Below are positions 56,237-64,000 of a stretch of DNA of 64,000 nt, piece after piece. The stretch's first letter is position 1. Each line of letters starts with the position of its first letter. The stretch is from Bugulina stolonifera (lineage: Eukaryota > Bryozoa > Gymnolaemata > Cheilostomatida > Bugulidae), in the NCBI GenBank assembly GCA_935421135.1, contig OW285192.1:98501-162500 (forward strand), in the 5' to 3' direction. The position numbers and the translations under genes were made by a program. The notes under the pieces are model-generated. The model had not been told where the DNA came from and did no database searches. It worked only from the letters and a program-made list of their open reading frames with translations.

Positions 56237-57118
56237 CATTATAATATAATTAAATAAATAGACAATAGTTTAAATGATTTTAACAATTATTCATATTGAT
56301 ATTGTTTAAATTAATATAAAATAGTGTAAAATAAGTATAATTATAACAATCATATTTTAGGCCTAAATGTCTACCAATTTTATTTTTGAATTAGAATTTA
56401 TTATTGTTTTCATTTGCCAACATCGTAAATGGCTAAAAACTGAAAAGAAGTAAGCAGACACAATAATCTCCATATGAATGCGGACATTATATTACTAATT
56501 TAAATTCTTATACTAGCATATGGTATAGGTCCCTATGCGTACTATTAGTATTATAAAATTTAATAATGTAATACTCGTATGAACAAATAATTAAATTAAA
56601 TTATTATTGGTAATAGGCCTAATTACAGCATAGTTATATAAAAACAAATTATAGTAAATAATAAAATGTGATTAAATTTTAATTTTTTATTAAATTGTTT
56701 ACCCTGTTAATAACATAAATGCTGAAAACTAACTTTAAAGGTAATATTAATTGAGTATTTAATAAGGCCTTTTACTGTGTAAGCCCTATCCTTACAGCGG
56801 TAAAGGGGCATTTCAAAAAGACAGATAAAACAGGACATTTCACTACCGGACTGTTCGAAACTGTTTTGGTTATTTTTAGAGGAGCACAACTTACATACAA
56901 TTAATTTCAAATAAATAAAAGATAATTTTGAAAATAGAATTTATTTGAAGTCTAGGGTTTAGAGGTTTCAAACTGCCTGGTGTTGAACTGTCCAGTTTCA
57001 AAAGGTCCTGTTTTGAACTGTCCTTTTCAAACAGTCACAAAATCCCTCCCAATCGTGCAAATCAATTTTTTGTAAGTTTCCAAGTTGTAGTAGGCCTAAG
57101 TTTTATCATGTAAGGCAG

Positions 57119-57645
57119 CAGAGCTGGGTCCAAGTCATAGGTTTGACTTGACAAGAATTTAATTCACTAGTCGACTTGATTTGGACTTGCCAACTTGGTG
57201 ACTTGACTTTGACTTGCACATCAATGTGACTTCACTTGACTTAATTTGAAAATCTGAATTACTTGTGACTTAGGACTTTGAATTGGGGTATACCAAGTCA
57301 ATGTGACAGATAAAATTGTGTACACTGTTTAGCCAACATAAAAAAACAAGTCTTAATTGTCTACCCACATATCACTTTCCTCAGAGTATATCAGGGTTAG
57401 GGGTTTGAGACTATGCACTACAATATGAACTAGTTTGGAATTACAGGGTAGCTAGTTGACACCCCCTTATCGTGTGCTGCTTACGTCCGATTAAACACTG
57501 TATCACCATTACTAATGTACAATACCACATGACCAGTCTAGATATCAGTGCCAATATCATTCATTACATCATCTATAGACTGGTTCTTTATCATAGTTGA
57601 ATGGCATGCATACCCGGCTAAACTTTTGCATGGTTTGAAACAGAG
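57119..57645 (+). repeat. Left arm of the foldback element
   Basis: Outer ~190 bp is made of ~10-15 bp degenerate gacttg/aagtca units in the tgacttg orientation. It then includes tggggtataccaagtcaatg, cactgtatcaccatta, atgaccagtctaga and gtgccaatatcatt, each with an inverted counterpart in the right arm. Confidence 0.75.
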
Positions 57646-57869
57646 TTGTGTCCCAGTCGACTTGCAAGTCAACAACTCAAGCCATTTTTTAAAACTTTGG
57701 AGGCAAGTCAAGTCCATGTCGAGTCAGTGCTACCTTAAGTCAAGTCAGCTGTCATGCAAGTCACAAGTCAAGTTCAAGGCCGCTTGTCTACTTGCAAGTT
57801 GAAATGCAAGTCAAGTGGGAGACAACTTCAAGATTATTGTACATCTTTCCAAACATCACTTTTTTTCTT

Positions 57870-58359
57870 TTAGTAGACATTCCAATGCATGAAAAACCAT
57901 GCCAAAATGTAGTTGGATGGGCATGTATGCTAGACATTAATTATGGCAACTAGTCTATGTATGTAGCAATATTGGCACTACAGTTGAGACTGGTCATGTA
58001 GTATTATATACAGTATTGATGACGGTGATACTGTGTTACATAGCATATAAACAGAACATGGGACAGTACAGAGTTTCCACTGGCCAGTCCTGCAATTCCA
58101 GTCTACGTATTGTAGTTTAATTGACTAATTATTGCATTGTGCATTGTATTCACTACTTACACCATACTACTTGCACTACTTTATTCTCCACATTGACTTG
58201 ACAGAACCCAAGTCAAAATCACAAGTCATTGCTGCGTCCAAGTCAAGTCACATTGATATGCAAGTCAAATTCAAATCAAGTCAGCGTGTTGACAAGTCCA
58301 AGTCAAGTCGACGTATGACTTGACTTAGCAAGTCAATCTATGACTTGGACCCAGCTCTG
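57870..58359 (-). repeat. Right arm of the foldback element
   Basis: Carries atattggcact near 57968, gagactggtcatg near 57985, acggtgatactgtg near 58022 and an aagtcaa-rich outer part ending ggacccagctctg. Read in reverse it follows the left arm in order, with many substitutions and small indels, so the insertion is old. Confidence 0.75.
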
Positions 58360-58424
58360 GTATGCAATAGATTGCAATGTCTATTAAAAAGGCGATGTTT
58401 TGTAAAAAAACCTGTCAATATTTT

Positions 58425-58554
58425 TTGAAGTTGTCTCCCACTTGACTTGAGACTTGCATTGTACACTGACTTGAAGCAGCTCTGACTTGACTTCAACTTG
58501 GCTTGCCTCCAAAAGTTTACAATGAGTCGACCTGTTGACTTAGATCCAGCTCTG
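58425..58554 (-). mobile_element. Partial second copy of the foldback family
   Basis: gttgtctcccacttgacttg, tgcctccaaaagttt and the terminal gatccagctctg match, in reverse complement, the centre of the neighbouring element (57700-57835: tttggaggcaagtc ... caagtgggagacaac) plus its terminus. About 130 bp remain. It lies 66 bp beyond the end of the first element, in opposite orientation to that element's centre. It could be an independent truncated insertion or a broken piece of the same composite element. Confidence 0.7.
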
Positions 58555-58737
58555 TTGGATAGAGACTGGAATAAGAAGTTTAAATTTAGCTTTGTTATGT
58601 AGTGAACTACAACTATCCTACGCATCCCATAGGAGACTGTGCCAAGGAGCTGTGCACCTATTGGCTAGCAGGATAAACGGATTTACGGTAGCTAGCCGAC
58701 TTGTAGAAGACTGCAACCCTTATCTTCATAAACTTTG
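58555..58737 (+). other. Possible first exon/promoter zone of a small gene
   Basis: A less AT-rich stretch containing an inverted CCAAT (attgg at 58660) and gataaa, ending at a strong donor-like site, aaactttg|gtgagt, at 58737/58738. No ATG is in frame with the next putative exon, so it would be a 5' untranslated exon. The call rests on one splice-like site and on the exons that follow; it may be chance. Confidence 0.25.
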
Positions 58738-59102
58738 GTGAGTGAAGACAAGGGTTTCTTTGTACCCGGTTGCTTGTTGCTGTAGGTTAGCTAAGGATAA
58801 GGTGAAAAGGTGAAGGGATGAAGAAAAAACTTAAACTTTCCTAGGTTATTTGAACTCCAAAACTGAACCAACTGTCAAAACCATGTAGGCTGCAGTGCTT
58901 TACTACAACCAACTAGAAGACCAAATACAGCCCAGTAAATTTCTTACAATCAATTCAGACCGGTGCTTATTATACAGTCATGTAGATATAGGCCTAAATA
59001 ACATTATTTATATTTATGTAAATGATTGATCAAAACTTCATCTGCTCAAACCATTATTGCATTAACTAGTAGTTATAATATTATATTCCATATCATTTTC
59101 AG

Positions 59103-59221
59103 GATTTTTATTTGATGCAAGGAAAAGACAGAAAGATGCAGACACTTGGCAGCTACCAGAAAGTGTGGTTCCAACATCAAAGGAAGAGTCAGACTTATGT
59201 GGGAGCAAATCCTATGAAGCT
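59103..59221 (+). CDS. Candidate exon, unknown product
   Basis: 119 bp bounded by a good acceptor (ccatatcattttcag ending at 59102) and donor (gct|gtaagc at 59222). Two frames are open throughout. One starts at ATG 59115 and reads MQGKDRKMQTLGSYQKVWF onward, leaving two bases of a codon at the donor. The other is open from the acceptor (FLFDARKRQKDADTW onward) and ends on a whole codon. Both are rich in Lys/Arg/Gln. Purine-rich composition against an AT-rich background supports an exon. KVWFQ recalls the homeodomain recognition helix, but the rest of that domain is missing, so no function is assigned. Confidence 0.4.
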
Positions 59222-60880
59222 GTAAGCAAAAATTCCCTAGTGTATTATTTTACTTAGGATGCCTGCCTGGTTGGTCAAAACTAGATTAAACCTATAATAG
59301 TAGGCTAAATGTGTCACATATGACTAAAATTGTTTAAGGTAAACAGACAGGATAGGCCTACTTGACCTGCATTTCAGCCATGCAATGCCCTAACCAACAT
59401 GTATTACAAAGTGTATAAATTTACACCTAGTAGTATATATTTGTAAAGAACATGCATGCTGTCAAACTACTTTGGGTTGTGATTGAACATCATGGCACTT
59501 CTGACAGAGTCATGTTTTTTTTCATTTATTTATATTAGTTTATGTCATCATTATTCAAATAGTAGTGATATTAAAATAAGGTAATAGAACATGGGGCTAA
59601 TCAGATAGTTCGAAACTAGAGTTGTGACAGCCCCATTCCAGAGGTTCGCCAGCCACAGAAGGCTGACACATGCAACCAGGGACACACGCTGCGCCCACCC
59701 ACTATGCATCAAGCTCCCAGAGATGAGCAGCCAGGTGTCCCGCATAGACCCCACCGCGGAGGCCTCGTAGGTCCCACGCATGCTCACCAAATAGATTAGC
59801 GGCAGTAAAATAAATAGACCTCTTTCCCAGTTCCTAATTAACTTTAATTGATTTCAGTGCATTTTTCAATGTCATGGGGTGTACAGTCTCAATTAAATTA
59901 AGATTATTAAGTTGATTGTTAAAGTTGACCTTCTTTGCAAACCCACTATTTAGCACCATGGCTGTCATAGCTTTATAATCATATCTAAACTGTTAGTGGA
60001 GTAACTATCTCATGCTAAACTGCACGAAAAGTAGTCAAAAATGGTTAAAATTTCCATGATAATGTTTGCAGTGAGAGTTACCCACCCTTACTAATAATGT
60101 CCATTCGCATAAATTGTATCTGATTTTCTCAACTTTTTCACGCTGTACATTGTATCAAATAGTCAAACCTGCTATCATAGTAAACATGTCTTTGTATAAT
60201 ATGTATTTCTAGGTAACACAAGCATGTGGGGGAGAGACTACTCTGATTCTATTTACTGTAGATACATGGGAGATCTTCTAATGACTTTAGAGAAAAGCTA
60301 ACTATGTCTATCATGCTCTTCGCAGGGTTATTTGTTAGTAAGTGAAAATTTGGCTAATGAACTTAATAGAAAAATGGTAGCCGGTTGTTTTACCATTCTT
60401 GTCATAGTTATGGGTGCACAAAATTAGTTTAGATTGCAGGTCAACTACACCTTGTTTGCACAACAACCTCTCACAGTTGCAACTTAGCTTATACACATAC
60501 TTAGATGATTGCCTTTCTCATGTATTCACAATAATATAGATCTCTGTTGACACGTACAAATAGTCTCTAACAATCAAGCAGTCCCGTGTAACATATTTCT
60601 GATCGAGTATTTATGTTAGTTCAGTCATTAATATTGTATCTTTCTACAAAATTATGAGATACCATGCTCCATGATGCCGCAGAGTTTAAAAATAGATATT
60701 TTGATAGAACCCCTAGTTTTATTATAAGATATTGGCATGGGTTAATTAATGTAATGATAGAGGGTAGCACTAGCCCTATTGTATAATTTTATTTCTACTG
60801 TTTCTACATTTAATCCTAGTGGCCAGGTGAACTGTCTGCATAAGTAATGATGATCAACCTTTTGTTGTTTTATGTTTCAG
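59222..60880 (+). other. Putative intron with one GC-rich islet
   Basis: AT-rich sequence between the candidate donor gtaagc and the acceptor tgttttatgtttcag at 60880. I see no coding signal apart from the GC-rich islet at 59625-59790, listed separately. Confidence 0.3.
59625..59790. other. GC-rich islet, possible old mobile-element piece
   Basis: About 165 bp that are clearly richer in G and C than everything around them, containing gcgcccaccc, caccgcggaggcctcg and several cg dinucleotides. The minus strand is open for 79 codons across it (hydrophobic in its second half), but without start context, domain or splice partners. Sharp compositional edges suggest a foreign insert such as a SINE or retroelement tail. 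I could not find convincing polymerase III boxes or terminal repeats. Confidence 0.4.
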
Positions 60881-60953
60881 TAATGATGGGCTTACGAAGA
60901 AGAAAGATACTTCACTCCTATGCTTCCTTTCCTACTAATGGATTCAACTACAG
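60881..60953 (+). CDS. Candidate exon holding the stop codon
   Basis: 73 bp between acceptor ttttatgtttcag (ending 60880) and donor cag|gtactg (60954). Joined to the ATG frame of the previous exon it continues LNDGLTKKKDTSLL and stops at taa 60936-60938, giving a 54-residue product. The stop is only 15 bases before the exon end, so the message would not be expected to trigger nonsense-mediated decay. In the other frame of the previous exon the first codon here is taa. A third frame is open with ATG ATG (MMGLRRRKILHSYA) and would run on into the next exon. Confidence 0.35.
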
Positions 60954-61535
60954 GTACTGTATGTCACAATTAAAATAAATGATATATTTGTACAATGTAG
61001 GTCCTAAATCAGTGGTATTCAATTCAAATTTTAATAAATGTACATGTATGTTTGGTACATGCATGTGCAAGTCCCTGGCTTAGCAATCATTTATTGTGTT
61101 TTATTGTTATTCATAGTCTTGGCCAGCAATCTGAAAATTTCAGCGACTGATGCCTGCATTTGTGCTGCATTAATGTCGTATTCAACCACATTTCATGCAG
61201 TTTTACAAACTGAAATGCATGTGAACACACAGCCATATTATGTGTACATGTAATATCGCTAGTACCTGGCAATGTACCTGGCCGCTATGTACCTGGCCTC
61301 TAGCTTGGGGCCCAGTCACCTGTTTGATCCTCAACCCATGTAATTGCAATCAATAAGAAGCTGGTAGAATTAGTCATGTAATTAGTTAGTACTATTTTAG
61401 TGTCAGTAAAAGGGTTCTGCTGGTAAGCAGTAGTCATTCTGCCAATGTTGCACCAACATTCATCAACATAGCCTCTACAAAGTTGTGATTTTCTTCTGCA
61501 AATTGCAGTAATAAAATTTTGATTTTCATTTGCAG

Positions 61536-61645
61536 AATAAGAAGAGATTACAGAGGAAGGAAAAAGGAAAGAAGTATGATAGTTCAGTTATATCTATGTA
61601 ATTATTGTAATAAACAGGTTGTAATAAAACAAGTATTCAATACAA
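61536..61645 (+). other. Candidate last exon / 3' untranslated region
   Basis: Acceptor gattttcatttgcag ends at 61535. If exon 60881-60953 is skipped, the phase-0 frame of exon 59103-59221 continues here as NKKRLQRKEKGKKYDSSVIS and stops at taa 61599-61601. If it is included, the 54-residue product has already stopped and this is untranslated. Two AATAAA signals follow within 30 bases. Cleavage near 61640-61650 is inferred. Confidence 0.35.
61609..61628 (+). promoter_or_regulatory. Two AATAAA polyadenylation signals
   Basis: aataaa at 61609-61614 and 61623-61628, 8 and 22 bases after the possible stop at 61599. Their closeness to a splice acceptor and stop supports a gene end here. AATAAA by chance is common in DNA this AT-rich. 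Confidence 0.4.
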
Positions 61646-64000
61646 ATTATGCTTATCTGTCTATTTACATGTACATGTATGCTAGACTTATACTACAGCT
61701 GGAACTACTAGGCAGGTGTCGAAAATATGTACAAAACAGTTACCTTCTGTAAAAGAGCATTAAGGGATAGCAGATAGAGTTTATTTTTTCATGCTACTAT
61801 GGTGTACAAACAATGCCAATCCTAGCCCAAACCACTAGTGACTTCTTCATATGATCATGAGTTCATAACCAATTTAAATTTGAATTGCTTCTAGAATCAG
61901 TCTTTCTGAATGTACATGTAAGTAAAGTATTTCTACCAAGTTCATTCTACAGTAGGAGCATAACAAGACTCCAGAAGCCAAGCCATAGTTGATAATGTTG
62001 TTAAATATCATGACACAGCAGTACTATGATACAATGCTATAGGCTTCTGGGCTAATGCATGTGCTATTTTTCACAATGTTTCTGGGTTGTCTCCCCTCTC
62101 TCAAATGTTATGCAGGGAATAAAACATCCAAGTGTTAAATTATGTGGATTTAACATGCATATTTGACCAAGTACAAAAGTGCTCCAACTACTATTAGTAC
62201 GAATATCATTTACAATGCACGTGTCAGCAGCTAAGTGTATGTATACTGCAATTGTTCAGCTGTGGAGGAGGGGGGACAACTACTAAATATATACATGAAA
62301 TAATTGAAAGCCTCCTACAGAAAGCAAGTATAATATTAGATGCTGGTTTTCAGTATGTCCCATCTACACTAATGGTTGCCCTCTCTTTTACACAGCTGAG
62401 TAAACACAGTTGCTACAAAAACAGTGCATCTCCTACCACATTTTTGTAACTTACATAATATACATGTACATGTATGGTATTGCGTTCATGCATCCATGGT
62501 GTTCCTCTTAGAGCTGCTAGCAAGATACATGCACATGTACATTTGTATATTCTGAACTGAAGTTGTATTCTCTTTACATGTATGTGACATCTATAATTTT
62601 ATTTTTCTGTTGTTTTAATGGATCGATCAACATGTACATGTAGGTATTCTTGGTAGATTAGGCTTACTTTAGTCGTTGTCTGCTGGAAGAATGTACTAAA
62701 AATTGCGTTCATTGGTAGTACACAACCTGAAGCTATACAATGTGCTAAAATAAACACTGAGAGAACCTTCAATCTTTTGTTTATGTATGACCTACTGCTG
62801 CTGGTCTCACTAGAATAATTATTATGTCCGATATACAATGTACGTATGTCTCTCACATTTACATGGTTATGATCTGTGTGATAGATTCGGCTCTGTCTGT
62901 CTATTCTAACTACCCTAATTGCTTCGGTTCTGCAGGGAACATAAGTTTGGATAGTCTGTTAGATTGTTAGATAATTGTACACAGTATGTTTTATATTATG
63001 CATGTACACTGCTAGTACATGACTCTTACTATGAACAATATGTGATGTACATGTACATGTTATACATGTACATGTACAGTACATTGTATATTATGTAAAA
63101 CATTTTGAGAGGTCTGGTGTTGTTATTTAATGTATAAGAGTATTATAATCCAACATGTAGGTATGTAATTCTTCAACTCATTGTCTCAACAACAACAAAG
63201 ATTTCTACGGCAGAGAGAAAAAGTGCAGAACACATGTCACAAGGGCCCCTGTGGCTAATAAATTGTAGATATACTGTATATCAAAGAGGAGCAGGGATCA
63301 GCCCTGGCCACCTTTGTTGAACTACATGTAATAATATTGATAGACCAACTGCTGTTAGTACTTCCTCGTTCTCAATTATTTGCAAGCAAGGCAACAGGTA
63401 GTGCAAGAGAAAGGAATGACATGTACTTTCATGCCTTAGCCTACTCTAACTAATAGTACCACGTAGGTAAATGTGTTACTGCAACTGCAGCCCTTTCAAG
63501 CAGGTATTGCAATACACTTCAATTTGAGAAGCTAAAATATTTAATATTATTAACTTCCATATGACATGTATAATTGTACACCTGTCTACATGCACATCAC
63601 ATAATCCTAATATTCTCAATACATGCAAGTGCAATGTAAGGATGGGACAGAATAAGTCTGTGTCATTTCATATACATTGTACATGTACATTTACGTACAT
63701 GGTAGATGTACAATGTACATGTATCACATGCTTAGCTGTTTCTCATCTATTAATGGTGGTTTATGATTTCACCACATTTTCACTACTGCTCTTCAGTCAC
63801 TGCCCATTAAACCCAGCATGAACAGTGGTGCCCCAAAACCTAAACAGAGAGTTCTTGAGCTGTCATTTTAACCTGTTTTGCTGTGATGTTGCTGCTTTTG
63901 TTTTGGTTGAAGAATACAGACAGGGAGCTTCATCCTACATGTACATACTAGATGCACACAGACTTATAGAATATAATTTATAAGACAGTGAATTGTGAAT
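61646..64000. other. AT-rich intergenic DNA, no gene seen
   Basis: Open frames of 65-86 codons exist on both strands (for example 62252-62449 and 63561-63821 on +, 62599-62856 on -). None has a recognisable domain, a consistent exon set or coding-like composition. No tRNA cloverleaf was recognised. The main structure is clustered TACATGTA palindromes. Confidence 0.6.
62461..63717. repeat. Cluster of TACATGTA palindromes
   Basis: Perfect palindromes tacatgtacatgta at 62461-62474 and 63063-63076, acatgtacatgta at 62630-62642, acatgtacatgt near 63049, and a larger inverted pair tacattgtacat (63673-63684) / atgtacaatgta (63706-63717). Single copies also lie near 61040, 61245 and 61670. The unit is a 6-bp self-complementary acatgt/gtacat word, so it works as microsatellite and hairpin at once. 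Confidence 0.85.

Larger units (their letters stand above)
55210..57118. other. AT-rich non-satellite DNA, no clear gene
   Basis: Begins abruptly at the array edge. 55920-56720 is extremely AT-rich and holds a short (taa)n run at 56212-56236. A 77-codon open frame at 55399-55632 (start MQASWISFEWGW) follows a splice-acceptor-like ttgattgcag but has no recognisable domain or partner exon, so I do not call it. Around 56983-57032 the words ttgaactgtcc and tttcaaa occur twice at 30-bp spacing. tttcaaaaagacag...aacaggaca at 56811-56837 is an imperfect inverted match to that pair, which may be an old mobile-element remnant. Confidence 0.7.
57119..58359. mobile_element. Foldback (long-inverted-repeat) DNA transposon, non-autonomous
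   Basis: Ends are cagagctgggtccaagtcat at 57119 and its reverse complement ending at 58359. Similarity between the arms continues inward for ~0.5 kb: the aagtca/gacttg-rich outer ~190 bp, then atcaatgtgac, gtgatac/gtatcac, actggtcatg/catgaccagt, ttggcact/agtgccaa, and gcatggttt near 57628 against its complement near 57890. Arms are roughly 57119-57645 and 57870-58359, with a centre of ~220 bp that also carries aagtcaagtc words. There is no transposase frame; the 84- and 63-codon open frames inside only read the caagt repeats. I found no target-site duplication (flanks aaggcag and gtatgca). Dispersed cagagctggg...caagtcaagtc elements are known in several animal genomes; the superfamily is not assigned here. 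Confidence 0.8.

Noticed and set aside
57548..58625. Open frames of 63, 84 and 95 codons rich in Lys-Ser-Gln
   Set aside because: They read through the aagtca/gacttg repeats of the foldback elements and are not genes.
59108..59221. Homeodomain suggested by KVWFQ in the candidate exon
   Set aside because: Only five residues agree with the recognition helix; the Asn after WFQ is replaced and no upstream helices are encoded nearby.
62252..62449. 65-codon plus-strand open frame with internal splice-like tttcag
   Set aside because: No recognisable product, no consistent upstream or downstream exons.
62599..62856. 85-codon minus-strand open frame
   Set aside because: No domain, no splice context and composition like the surrounding intergenic DNA.

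Overview
This is a stretch of eukaryotic (animal) chromosome dominated by satellite DNA. There are no bacterial features: no ribosome-binding sites, operons or long open frames. The satellite, an LTR-retrotransposon fragment, a foldback DNA transposon, plausible GT-AG introns with AATAAA signals, an AT-rich background, recurrent aggcctaa-like words and TACATGTA palindromes together suggest a marine invertebrate (for example a sponge, cnidarian, mollusc or invertebrate deuterostome). I cannot name the species from sequence alone.

Layout. (1) 1-44638 is an uninterrupted head-to-tail array of a ~393-bp satellite, roughly 113 monomers. There are two main monomer classes: A starts gatgagctcaagc and B starts gctgagctcaaac. 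They mostly alternate, so the basic higher-order unit is a ~785-bp AB dimer. On top of this lie longer, nearly identical segmental duplications with spacings of 2366, 4717-4720, 8653, 3542, 2757, 4722 and 390 bp, each close to a whole number of monomers. (2) 44639-46146 is a 1.5-kb non-satellite block that looks like the 3' part of an LTR retrotransposon: a duplicated 3' coding end, subterminal repeats, a polypurine tract and one ~302-bp LTR. No 5' part is present. (3) 46147-55209 is the same satellite again, ~23 monomers, organised as a regular four-monomer repeat of 1579 bp. (4) 55210-64000 is non-satellite, AT-rich DNA. It holds a short perfect hairpin near the array edge, a very AT-rich stretch, a 1.24-kb foldback element with ~0.5-kb arms, a piece of a second copy, a small GC-rich islet, and TACATGTA palindromes.

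Genes. I see no convincing protein-coding gene in the satellite. The recurring 60-81 codon open frames there are by-products of the monomer sequence. Right of the array, 58.6-61.65 kb could be a small spliced transcription unit on the + strand (putative exons ending at 58737, at 59103-59221, at 60881-60953 and from 61536, then two AATAAA signals). It would encode a short protein of about 54 residues or be non-coding, and I do not recognise its product. The only other coding remnant is the 45-codon duplicated end inside the retroelement fragment.

The window is best read as the edge of a large satellite domain, possibly pericentromeric or heterochromatic (inference), passing into sparse gene territory. 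Its interest lies in how the array grew, converted and was split by a retroelement.
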